Below, piece by piece: positions 1 through 6,244 of a stretch of 11,321 bases of DNA (positions are counted from its first letter, which is position 1; every line of letters starts with the position of its first letter). A program made the position numbers and the translations under genes. The notes beneath the pieces were generated by a model. The model was not told where the DNA came from and ran no database searches. It saw only the letters and a list, made by a program, of their open reading frames with translations. The stretch is from an uncultured Eubacteriales bacterium (GTDB taxonomy: Bacteria > Bacillota > Clostridia > Oscillospirales > UBA644), in the NCBI GenBank assembly GCA_934481505.1, contig CAKSPP010000027.1, positions 1 to 11,321 on the forward strand, written 5' to 3'.

Positions 1-356
1 TCGCAATTCCGACCCTTATTTTGAACGGAGATTTCGCAAATCTTGCCGTTCTTATTGCGATATCCGCGGTGTTGGTCGGCGTGTGGGCGTATCTGTTTTC
101 GGTTCTTGCTCTGCCATTTTGCACCGCGGAAATTTCGGACAGCGGCGTTTTGCTTGAAAGCGAGAAAAAGAGCGTTTCTTTCCGTATTGAAGAGATATCG
201 GAGATAACCGAAACGCCGTGCAGATATGTTTTTGCCGTCGGCAGCCGAAAATACAGCCTTACGAAATATGGTTTTATGAAAATTAAAAACACGGACATCG
301 CGGCGGAAATCTCCCGCATTTCAGAAAAAAAGATAAAACAGAGAATTTTGTTTTGA
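1..356 (+). CDS. Membrane protein of unknown function, 5' end cut by window edge
   Basis: The frame is open from the first bases to a TGA at 354-356, with no stop before the window edge, so the gene very likely starts upstream. A TTG at position 21 is possible but has no convincing Shine-Dalgarno site before it. The visible part has a hydrophobic stretch (about visible residues 12-40, running from NLAVLIAISAVL to SVLALPF) that could be one long or two short membrane segments. About 70 polar residues follow, with alternating short strands (ISDSGVLLESEKKSVSFRIEEI) and a basic C-terminus, KKIKQRILF. This membrane-then-small-beta-domain layout resembles bacterial PH-like or YcxB-like membrane proteins, but the similarity is only in shape and I do not assign a family. 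The next gene starts 11 bp downstream, so the two are probably co-transcribed. Confidence 0.6.
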   Translation, partial: AIPTLILNGDFANLAVLIAISAVLVGVWAYLFSVLALPFCTAEISDSGVLLESEKKSVSFRIEEISEITETPCRYVFAVGSRKYSLTKYGFMKIKNTDIAAEISRISEKKIKQRILF

Positions 357-367
357 CGGAGTAATAT

Positions 368-955
368 ATGGATTTTGAAACCTTTCTTGAAAAAGAAATA
401 AGAAAAGAAATTTCTTCTTGGCAGCGGGAAGATATTTATGCGATATCTTTTTTTGTGTCGTATAACGAGGAAAACAGCTATCGCGGCATAAATCGGTTTC
501 CCGAATTTTCGGTGGGATACAATACCGAGGAATTCTGCGAAGACGCCGGGGCTTTGAGCGAGGAACGCTGGAATTACGCGTGTTGGGAGCAGAACAATAC
601 CGAAATTCTGAGTTCGGAAAAGCAGGAAGCTGCCGATTTGTTTTTGGAATGGTGTAAATCCGAAAAAATCGGGAATGTCGGTGCTCCCGAAAAAGAAAGC
701 GAAATGTATGATGAAAATTTCAACTACATAGGAAAAGGCCCGGGCGGTTTTTTCGAGTTTGTCGGGCTGATTTCAAAGATTGCCAGACGGTTGCAGACGG
801 ACGGTTTTATCAAGGAAAAATTCGGGAATATTCCCGTCATTATTCACGATTCGGAATATACATGGTATACCGTCGAGGCAACCGAAAAAGCAAACCCCGA
901 AGGCGAGGCTGAAACTTTTCTGAAAGCGGTAGCGAACAATTTCGAAGAGGGCTAA
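368..955 (+). CDS. Soluble hypothetical protein, DUF4303-like
   Basis: This is a 195-residue acidic protein with no signal peptide or membrane segment, so it is probably cytoplasmic. ATG at 368 is preceded by ACGGAG with 6-nt spacing. The order of features suits DUF4303: an N-terminal helix; a strand DIYAISFFVSY (22-32); a middle block ending ERWNYACWEQNN (66-77); and a C-terminal strand IPVIIHDSEY (155-164) followed by EKANPEGEAETFL (173-185). In that family a W-rich central motif and a late VI-x-D/E...ANPE motif recur, as I recall it. DUF4303 has no established biochemical role; members sometimes sit near toxin or immunity genes, but no toxin is visible here. It lies between two membrane-protein genes with gaps of 11 bp and 1 bp, which suggests one operon. 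The family call is from memory of motifs and is tentative; the gene itself is well supported. Confidence 0.75.
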   Translation: MDFETFLEKEIRKEISSWQREDIYAISFFVSYNEENSYRGINRFPEFSVGYNTEEFCEDAGALSEERWNYACWEQNNTEILSSEKQEAADLFLEWCKSEKIGNVGAPEKESEMYDENFNYIGKGPGGFFEFVGLISKIARRLQTDGFIKEKFGNIPVIIHDSEYTWYTVEATEKANPEGEAETFLKAVANNFEEG

Positions 956-956
956 A

Positions 957-1628
957 ATGATTGATTTGCATATATCGGGGGCGACAGAAGAATATCCGGT
1001 CGATTTTACCGTCGACGGCGAGACAAAAACGGTTGATTCCGTTTGTAAAGACATTCATTTCTCTTTGGAAGAAAACAAAGAGTATCGGGTTTATTTTGAG
1101 CAGAAAACCCCGAAATATCTTCCGCGTGGCGTTGAAATACTTTTGGAAATTCTGTTTTTGCCTCTTCGCGGACTTTTCAATGTGATAACATTTAATGTGA
1201 AGCCCGATTGGGAAAAAGATATTTCCGCTTTCAGCGTTTCGGGATATTTTGATGTAAAACCGAAAGAAAACACCGATCTGTCTTTCCGATTAAAGCCGGG
1301 AAAATACTACGGAAAAGCATTCAGCCGACCCGACCTTGTTTTTTCTTCGGAAACGGAGGTTCGGCAGACGGCAGTTCCTGCTCCCGAAGCGATTTTTTCG
1401 GGACACGGCAAATATCTTAAAAACATCTCGTCGGTCGGGCTTCTCTTCTTTGCCCTGTTTATATATCTGCTTTCGGTCGCTGTCGGCAAAGAAAACCCCG
1501 CTGCAATTATATGCGTTTCCGCAGTTTTGGTTTTCGGTGTGATTCTTTTGGGGTATTTGATATTTGGCAGTTTTAAGAAGAGGAAAACGCTGCTTGCGGC
1601 TCTTCGGGAGTGCGGCGAGGATAGTTAA
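957..1628 (+). CDS. Hypothetical protein with two C-terminal transmembrane helices
   Basis: This 223-residue protein has its ATG 1 bp after the stop of the preceding gene, with GAGGG about 8 nt upstream, so translation is likely coupled. Residues 1-50 look like short beta strands with many acidic residues. Residues 58-80 (GVEILLEILFLPLRGLFNVI) are hydrophobic but may be part of a folded or membrane-associated segment. Residues 85-155 are again polar and strand-rich. Two clear membrane helices follow at about 157-176 and 181-204, then a basic tail starting KKRK, which by the positive-inside rule would face the cytoplasm. With two helices the N-terminal domain would then also be cytoplasmic. 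I do not recognise the family. It is the last gene of the upstream cluster; no terminator is visible before the next promoter 15 bp later, so read-through into the regulator gene is possible. Confidence 0.75.
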   Translation: MIDLHISGATEEYPVDFTVDGETKTVDSVCKDIHFSLEENKEYRVYFEQKTPKYLPRGVEILLEILFLPLRGLFNVITFNVKPDWEKDISAFSVSGYFDVKPKENTDLSFRLKPGKYYGKAFSRPDLVFSSETEVRQTAVPAPEAIFSGHGKYLKNISSVGLLFFALFIYLLSVAVGKENPAAIICVSAVLVFGVILLGYLIFGSFKKRKTLLAALRECGEDS

Positions 1629-1642
1629 ACTTCCGACCGACC

Positions 1643-1671
1643 TTGACATTCTTTATTTCGGATAGTATAAT
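1643..1671 (+). promoter_or_regulatory. Consensus sigma-A promoter for the XRE regulator gene
   Basis: TTGACA at 1643-1648 and TATAAT at 1666-1671 are both perfect matches, separated by exactly 17 bp. Transcription should begin near 1678, which lies inside the 12-bp tandem repeat and gives a leader of about 35 nt before the ATG at 1714. A promoter this strong for a small repressor-like gene suggests its output is held down by a bound protein, possibly its own product; that part is inference. Confidence 0.85.
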
Positions 1672-1695
1672 AACCGTATAAAAAACCGTATAAAA
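1672..1695 (+). repeat. Two tandem copies of a 12-bp repeat at the transcription start, candidate operator
   Basis: AACCGTATAAAA occurs at 1672-1683 and again at 1684-1695 with no gap, directly after the -10 box. A DNA-binding protein here would block RNA polymerase. The 12-bp period is a little over one helical turn, so both copies would face nearly the same side of the DNA. The unit is not palindromic, which is less typical for dimeric XRE repressors. A simple slippage repeat in an AT-rich leader is the alternative. Confidence 0.5.
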
Positions 1696-1713
1696 AATAC
1701 AGCGGAGAAGAAA

Positions 1714-1968
1714 ATGTTTATAAACAAGAACAAGGACGGAACGAACAATCTTTGCGGAAAGACCGTTTGTGCGAAGCGGAAGCAGTTAAGGCTTTCGCAG
1801 CGTGAGCTTGCCGCAAAATTGCAGCTTGTCGGGCTTGATGTCGATAAAAACGCGGTTCAGAGAATAGAAAGCGGGCAGAGGTTTGTCACCGATATTGAGC
1901 TTTCGGCTCTTGCCACGGTTTTCGAATGTTCCGTCGGCGACCTTATCGAAATAACCGTTTTCGGATAA
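1714..1968 (+). CDS. Small XRE/Cro-CI-type helix-turn-helix regulator
   Basis: This is an 84-residue single-domain DNA-binding protein. Residues 15-30 (GKTVCAKRKQLRLSQR) match helix 1 and the start of the helix-turn-helix of the XRE family, and SQRELAAKLQ (28-37) is the usual LSQxELA signature. The recognition region has VDKNAVQRIESGQR (43-56), matching the family pattern xxxxIExGxR, followed by DIELSALATVFECSVGDLIE (60-79), the usual helices 4-5. There is no ligand-binding or oligomerisation domain, so it is at the short end of the family. ATG at 1714 has GGAG about 7 nt upstream. It has its own perfect promoter and its own terminator, so it forms a single-gene unit. Its target is unknown; autoregulation through the 12-bp repeats is an inference, as is any effect on the three genes just upstream. 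Confidence 0.9.
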   Translation: MFINKNKDGTNNLCGKTVCAKRKQLRLSQRELAAKLQLVGLDVDKNAVQRIESGQRFVTDIELSALATVFECSVGDLIEITVFG

Positions 1969-1974
1969 AAATTG

Positions 1975-2002
1975 TCGGGCTATGAAAATAGCCCGATTTT
2001 TT
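1975..2002 (+). terminator. Rho-independent terminator of the XRE gene
   Basis: A perfect 9-bp stem, TCGGGCTAT (1975-1983) pairing with ATAGCCCGA (1988-1996), is closed by a stable GAAA tetraloop and followed by six T residues (1997-2002). It starts 6 bp after the stop codon of the regulator gene. The layout is textbook, and the direction is plus because the T run is only on that side. Confidence 0.92.
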
Positions 2003-2139
2003 ATGTTATTAAAGAAAGGTTTTTGATTTTATGTTTCCGGGCGGCAATTTTCGCCCGAAACGGGATTTTGAATTTCGGCGAAACGGGGTTCCGAGATTAC
2101 GGCAGAAAAATTGCTTGAATTTATTTCGGGCGAAAAGAG

Positions 2140-2163
2140 AGCGGCGAACAAAAGTTCGCCGCT
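2140..2163 (-). terminator. 10-bp hairpin ending the minus-strand operon, possibly bidirectional
   Basis: AGCGGCGAAC (2140-2149) pairs perfectly with GTTCGCCGCT (2154-2163) around a 4-nt loop. It lies about 60 bp beyond the stop codon of the kinase-like gene. Read on the minus strand the stem is followed by CTCTTTTC; on the plus strand it is followed by a short TTT run. Both tails are weak, so termination may be partial. The position between two convergent units supports a terminator role. The rest of the 1969-2223 gap has no gene I can support. Confidence 0.6.
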
Positions 2164-2223
2164 TTTCGCAGTATACTGCGTTGCCGCCCGTGATAAAAAA
2201 TTTACTTCCGTTGCAGGATTCCG

Positions 2224-3342
2224 TCAGCTGTCGGAAAGCTCCGCCAATCTTCTTCTGCGGCGGGTTTTTAAGAAAACAACGCTCTCCGTATATTCGTCGA
2301 TTTCGGAAAGCAGATGTTCGAAACCGTTGCTTTCCGTCGAATCGAAAATGCCTGCCGGAAGCGTTCCCGCGTCGACGGTCGGGAACGAAATGAAAACGGA
2401 AAGCCTGCTTTTGCCTTTCGTTACAAGCAAATTTCCGCCCTGCGATTCGATAAACGCCCTTGCGTCCCGAAGACCGTAGTTGAAAATTCCGCCGTCTCCG
2501 ACCGAAAGCCCGAAAGGCTGCGGCTCGGTGTGCCTGCCGACATTCGCGTAAAAATGCAGAACCGTCATTTCCGAACGGTGGGTCATTTCGAATTTGATTT
2601 TAACATTACAGTCCGCCGTTGCCGTGATAAAGCGGCAGGTTCGCAGAAGCGTTTCCGCAACTCCGCCTTTTGACGCGAAAATTACGCTCGAATCGTCTTT
2701 GTTGTTGAAATTTTTCGGCAAAACAAGGGGCGACACGGCTTTGTCGAGATACGCGATAAGCTCCGAAAGCCTGAAATAGCTTTTGCCCGAACCGGAAATC
2801 CCCGATACTCTGCCGACTATTTCCGAAAGGCTTGAAGATATCTGCGAAAGCCCCGAAACGGTTTTCGAAATATCAGAAATCTCTCCGTGAATTCTGAGCG
2901 GGATATCCCCCGTTGTTATCGACGACAGTTTGTCCGCGGCAGTCTTTAAGGTATGCGTAAAATTATCGCTTACCGCCTGCGAAAGCTTGAATTTCTTCAT
3001 ACTCTCGGCGGACATCGGCGTAAAGCCGTCAAAGCCCCCGAAAGTGATTTTATAGCAGACCGTACGGCCCATTTCGAAAACGCCCTCGGCGATGAAAACA
3101 TTTCCGTTCTTTCCCGGAAGAGCGATAGGCTCCCTGCCGTTATAATTGCGGAAAAGTTTTATGCCTTCGTCCGTCAGATAGTTGAAAATGGTCGTCTGCG
3201 AGCAGAGTTCTTCCGCAATCACAAACATTTTTTCGTTAAAATAGAACGGACGGAAATTCTTGGTTATAAAAAGAACGGGTCTCGGATTTCTGTCATACGT
3301 CCTTTTCAGAGCTGCCGAGAGAAAGCTCCTTTTTCGTTTCAA
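2224..3342 (-). CDS. Degenerate sensor-histidine-kinase-like protein
   Basis: This 372-residue protein has no evident membrane segment. Residues 20-110 have the look of a PAS-like sensing domain (PVLFITKNFRPFYFNEKMF, 22-40). Residues 115-180 are a helical stretch resembling a dimerisation/phosphoacceptor domain: NFTHTLKTA (127-135) aligns with the classic H-box F-SHELRTP, keeping His130 but losing the following Glu and the Pro. Residues 218-322 resemble the HATPase fold: LLRTCRFIT sits where the N-box should be, YANVGRH replaces DxGxG, and GLRDARAFIESQGGNL (290-305) resembles GLGLAIVKxIVExHGG. The ATP-binding Asn and Asp are therefore not seen. The C-terminus has a basic run, TRRRRR. No response regulator is adjacent. 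The start is a TTG with GAGGTGG 4 nt upstream and lies 50 bp inside the preceding gene, which suggests coupled translation. The fold is moderately sure; kinase activity is doubtful. Confidence 0.72.
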   Translation of the reverse strand: MKRKRSFLSAALKRTYDRNPRPVLFITKNFRPFYFNEKMFVIAEELCSQTTIFNYLTDEGIKLFRNYNGREPIALPGKNGNVFIAEGVFEMGRTVCYKITFGGFDGFTPMSAESMKKFKLSQAVSDNFTHTLKTAADKLSSITTGDIPLRIHGEISDISKTVSGLSQISSSLSEIVGRVSGISGSGKSYFRLSELIAYLDKAVSPLVLPKNFNNKDDSSVIFASKGGVAETLLRTCRFITATADCNVKIKFEMTHRSEMTVLHFYANVGRHTEPQPFGLSVGDGGIFNYGLRDARAFIESQGGNLLVTKGKSRLSVFISFPTVDAGTLPAGIFDSTESNGFEHLLSEIDEYTESVVFLKTRRRRRLAELSDS

Positions 3343-4300
3343 TTTGCCACCTCATTTCCGTATTTTCGTCTTTTTCGGGCTTCTTGACATAGAAATAAAA
3401 TGTCTGAACAGCCGAAACAAAAATCAGCATAAAGATGATTGAATTCTTGAAAAGTGCGGAAACTCCCTCTTTTTTCGAAAAGGCGTTTTCGGGTTTCGCC
3501 CCGAAACAAAAACCTTTTTTCAAAATGAAAAGGATAATTCCGAAAAGCGAGATAACGCCGCCGATAATCACTGTTACAATTCCCGCTTTTTCAAAGGAAA
3601 AGACCTTTGCTGCCGCCGAAACAAAGCGGAAGACAAACGAAACGGCGAAAACCGCGAGCGAGGAATTCGTTTTTATGAAAAGTGCCGAAAGGATTATCGC
3701 AGAAGCGACCGTCATGATAAGCGACGACCATTCGGGGAAAAGCAGGATGTTGAGAATTATTACCGCGACGACGGAAAAAGTGTAGGACGAATTTTTAACG
3801 CTGCCGAGAGCGACTGTCCGAAGCGAAAACTCGGTAACCGCCGCCGAAATAAGCGGAAACAAAACAAGGTAAACGACTTTTGAAAAAAGGTCGCCGGTCG
3901 CCGCAGGGTAAGGCTCGGCGAAAACAAAACCGTCGGAAACCATAAATGAAAAAAGCCTTTCGAGCGGATAGCAGAGGGCGGAGGCAAGTCCGCCGAGGAA
4001 AAGCATTGCCGAAACCGTCAAGGATGTGTTCTTTTCGCCTTTTTCAAAGAAAGATTTTATTCCTATCCCGTGAATTTTTCCGTAAATAAAGAACGGAACG
4101 AAGAGGGAAACGGCGTTCGCGAGAATTTCAACGAACACTTTAAGGGCAGACGGCAACGCCGACGCGTTAAGGCTCTGTATCGGGTAGAAAAAGAGCAGTC
4201 GGAGAACAAAAACAAAGCCCGCGACGATAAAAAGCGTCGTGTAAACGCTCTTTATTTTATCCTGCCTTTTTTCCTCTTCAAAGGTCATTATTTTTTTCAT
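3293..4300 (-). CDS. Polytopic membrane protein, CPBP-protease-like but lacking catalytic residues
   Basis: This 335-residue protein has about eight or nine hydrophobic segments (near 20-38, 54-75, 93-115, 138-158, 170-189, 191-210, 213-230, 239-262, 284-305) and a charged cytoplasmic tail. The layout fits the CPBP (Abi/CAAX, type II Rce1-like) intramembrane protease family. At the place of motif 1 (EExxxR, at the end of a helix after a hydrophobic P-rich stretch) it has FPLISAAVTEFSLRTVAL: TExxxR at 156-161, with the first Glu replaced by Thr. At the place of motif 2 (FxxxH) it has LLFPEWSS (186-193), with no His. It is therefore either a pseudoprotease or an unrelated membrane protein that looks similar. 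ATG at 4300 has AGGAG 6 nt upstream and follows trmL by 9 bp. Its 3' end overlaps the kinase-like gene, which suggests that the two work together. Confidence 0.7.
   Translation of the reverse strand: MKKIMTFEEEKRQDKIKSVYTTLFIVAGFVFVLRLLFFYPIQSLNASALPSALKVFVEILANAVSLFVPFFIYGKIHGIGIKSFFEKGEKNTSLTVSAMLFLGGLASALCYPLERLFSFMVSDGFVFAEPYPAATGDLFSKVVYLVLFPLISAAVTEFSLRTVALGSVKNSSYTFSVVAVIILNILLFPEWSSLIMTVASAIILSALFIKTNSSLAVFAVSFVFRFVSAAAKVFSFEKAGIVTVIIGGVISLFGIILFILKKGFCFGAKPENAFSKKEGVSALFKNSIIFMLIFVSAVQTFYFYVKKPEKDENTEMRWQIETKKELSLGSSEKDV
3347..3353 (-). promoter_or_regulatory. Ribosome binding site supporting a TTG start inside the previous gene
   Basis: On the minus strand GAGGTGG is followed by CAAA and then TTG at 3342-3340. 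No in-frame ATG occurs until codon 39, so this site decides the start. It lies within the coding sequence of the upstream CPBP-like gene, whose stop is at 3295-3293, giving a 50-bp overlap. A second purine-rich run, AAAAAGGAG at 3336-3328, has no in-frame start at suitable distance. Confidence 0.65.
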
Positions 4301-4309
4301 TTTTTCTCC

Positions 4310-4801
4310 TTAAAATTTCGTGAGGTGCCCCTCGTCCGAAAGCCCGTCAAAACCGCTTTGGCGGAGGGCTTCGTAAAGGACAACGGCGACGGAATTCGAT
4401 AAGTTAAGGCTTCGCTGGTTCGGAATCATCGGAATTCTCACGCATTTTTCGTAGTTGTCGTGCAGAAGCTCTTCGGGAAGTCCTTTTGTTTCTTTGCCGA
4501 AAAGAATGAAAACGCCGTCGGGATATTCCGCCTCGGTGTGGTTTTTTGCCGCCTTGGTTGAGGCAAAAACCATCGGTTTTCCTTTTGCGAATTCAAGAAA
4601 ATCGGCAAGGCTTTCGTGAATTGTTAAGTCAAGGTCTTTCCAATAGTCGAGCCCTGCACGCCGCACCTGTTTTTCGTCGACCGAAAACCCCATCGGTTTT
4701 ACGAGGTGCAGTTTTGCTCCGGTGCAGACGCAGGTTCTTGAAATATTGCCGGTGTTCTGCGGAATTTCCGGCTCTACAAGCACAATATTTATCTCTTTCA
4801 T
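4310..4801 (-). CDS. trmL: tRNA (cytidine/uridine-34-2'-O)-methyltransferase TrmL
   Basis: This is a 163-residue SPOUT-class methyltransferase, which uses S-adenosylmethionine to methylate the ribose of the wobble nucleotide 34 in certain leucine tRNAs in the cytoplasm. The three SPOUT motifs are all present: motif 1 PEIPQNTGNISRTCVCTGA (11-29), motif 2 FILFGKETKGLPEELL (98-113), and motif 3 RIPMIPNQRSLNLSNSVAVV (122-141), whose knotted loop holds the cofactor. The length matches the family (about 155-165), with no extra RNA-binding domain, as in the minimal TrmL type that acts as a dimer. The ATG overlaps the murE stop in ATGA (4801-4798), so translation is probably coupled. Older annotation may call it CspR or YibK. 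The identity is secure; the exact tRNA set is inferred from the family. Confidence 0.95.
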   Translation of the reverse strand: MKEINIVLVEPEIPQNTGNISRTCVCTGAKLHLVKPMGFSVDEKQVRRAGLDYWKDLDLTIHESLADFLEFAKGKPMVFASTKAAKNHTEAEYPDGVFILFGKETKGLPEELLHDNYEKCVRIPMIPNQRSLNLSNSVAVVLYEALRQSGFDGLSDEGHLTKF

Positions 4802-6240
4802 TTTTCTTCGAGTGCCTCTTTTGCGGTGTCCATGTCGCCTTTATAATATACGGTCGAATTGCCGACTATCTGGGTGTGTTCGTGGCCTTTGCCCGCGAGA
4901 AAAACGACGTCTCCCTTGCCCGCTTTTTCGACGGCGAACCTTACCGCCTTTTCCCTGTCGGTGATTTTCGTGTAGTCGACATTCGTTTTTTTAAGGTTGT
5001 TTTCGACTTCCGAAAGAATTTCTTCGGGGTCTTCTCTTGCGGGGTCGTCGGAAGTCAAAATTACGAAATCCGCCTTTTTGCCCGCAATTTCGGGAAGCTC
5101 GGTTCTTCGGTCGTAGGCTTTGTTTCCCTGACAGCCGAAAAGGCATATTTTCTTGCTTTCGGGATAGAATTTATCGACATAATCGAAAACCGCCGAAAAG
5201 GAAAGGGCGTTGTGGGCATAGTCGACGATAACGGTCTTGCCGTCCTTTTCGATTATCTCCATTCTGCCGTCGACTTCGGTTTTCGCAAGTCCTCTTTTTA
5301 TCGCGTCGGAACTAACCCCCGAAAGGGTCGCCGCAACGATTGCCGCAAGGGCGTTATAGATGTTGAAACGGCCTGCCATTTTTATCGAATATTCTTCGGT
5401 GCCGACTTTGAAAGTCGCTCCCCTTTTGGTGAGAACGATGTCGGTTGCCCTGAAATCGGCAGGCTTATCGATGCCGAAAGTGTAGATTTTTTCGCAGGTT
5501 GCTGCGGCGATAACCTCTTTTGCATATTTGTCGTCGGTGTTGACAATTCCGTTTTTGCAGAGGGTCAGCATACGCAGCTTTGCCGCCTTATATTCTTCAA
5601 AACTGTGGTGCTCCGTCGGGCTCATGTGGTCGGGGGAAAGATTTAAGTAAATTCCGTTGAAAAACGGAACATATTCGACGCGGTTATATTGAAGAGCCTG
5701 CGAAGAAACTTCCATAACCGCCGCCTTAACTCCCTGACCCGAAAAGGCGTTGAAAATCTCGTAAAGCGGCAAGGCTTCGGGGGTCGTTCCCGTCTTTTCG
5801 ACAGGCTTTCCGCCGCAGGTCGCCCCGTTCGTCGAGATCATTCCGACCTTGTCTTTGCCGAAATATTCGTCGAAAATATTTTTGAGCATATATGCGACCG
5901 TCGTTTTGCCCTTTGTTCCCGTTACACCCGTCAGAAGAAAATGTTCTGCGGGGTTATTGTAAAAAGCTTTCGCGATAAGCGGCATCGCGAGCCTGACGTT
6001 TGAAACGATAATGTGCGGCAGGTCTTTTGAATATTCTTTTTCCGCGATATATCCGCAAATTCCGTCTTTGACCGCGGCGGTAAAATATTCTTCTTTGAAA
6101 TTCGCACCTTTGACGAAAAACAAAGTGTTTTTGCCCGCCTGTCTAGAATCGCAGGTGATTTTCTCAAAATCGCAGTCCCCCGAAAAGGAGACCGCGAGGT
6201 TTTCTTTTTTCAAAATTTCAACAGCTTCGGATAGTTTCAT
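4798..6240 (-). CDS. murE: MurE, UDP-MurNAc-L-Ala-D-Glu:diamino-acid ligase, probably lysine-type
   Basis: This is a 480-residue cytoplasmic Mur ligase that adds the third, diamino-acid residue to the peptidoglycan stem peptide using ATP. The N-terminal domain (1-98) binds the UDP substrate (CDSRQAGKNTLFFVKG, 30-45). The central ATPase domain has the P-loop GVTGTKGKTT (105-114), TGTTPE (150-155), EVSSQAL (177-183) and YKAAKLRML (217-225), whose Lys221 is the likely carbamylated lysine. The C-terminal domain has DGRME (324-328), DYAHN (340-344) and GKGHE (450-454). The substrate motif is DDPA (398-401). DAP-adding enzymes have DNPR here, while lysine-adding enzymes have D(D/N)P(N/A), so the sequence predicts L-lysine or a similar diamino acid. 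The length is normal. It begins 4 bp after yifB and overlaps trmL by 4 bp. The family is certain; the amino-acid specificity is a motif-based inference. Confidence 0.95.
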   Translation of the reverse strand: MKLSEAVEILKKENLAVSFSGDCDFEKITCDSRQAGKNTLFFVKGANFKEEYFTAAVKDGICGYIAEKEYSKDLPHIIVSNVRLAMPLIAKAFYNNPAEHFLLTGVTGTKGKTTVAYMLKNIFDEYFGKDKVGMISTNGATCGGKPVEKTGTTPEALPLYEIFNAFSGQGVKAAVMEVSSQALQYNRVEYVPFFNGIYLNLSPDHMSPTEHHSFEEYKAAKLRMLTLCKNGIVNTDDKYAKEVIAAATCEKIYTFGIDKPADFRATDIVLTKRGATFKVGTEEYSIKMAGRFNIYNALAAIVAATLSGVSSDAIKRGLAKTEVDGRMEIIEKDGKTVIVDYAHNALSFSAVFDYVDKFYPESKKICLFGCQGNKAYDRRTELPEIAGKKADFVILTSDDPAREDPEEILSEVENNLKKTNVDYTKITDREKAVRFAVEKAGKGDVVFLAGKGHEHTQIVGNSTVYYKGDMDTAKEALEEK

Positions 6241-6244
6241 TTTT

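Noticed and set aside
2038..2087. Small hairpin CGGGCG/CGCCCG with overlapping CCCG-AAA-CGGG, and a repeated CGAAACGGG at 2056 and 2079
   Set aside because: I considered an attenuator or small RNA. There is no T run, no promoter and no downstream gene on the plus strand; the word resembles the common CCGAAA bias of the genome.
2031..2393. Possible plus-strand gene starting after the XRE terminator
   Set aside because: The product is Arg/Lys/Phe-rich without motifs, there is no good ribosome binding site, it runs through the terminator hairpin at 2140-2163, and it ends antisense to the kinase-like gene.
4546..5646. 366-codon plus-strand open frame across trmL and murE
   Set aside because: It is antisense to two well-identified genes, and its product is a low-complexity mix of F, R, V and G with no family features.
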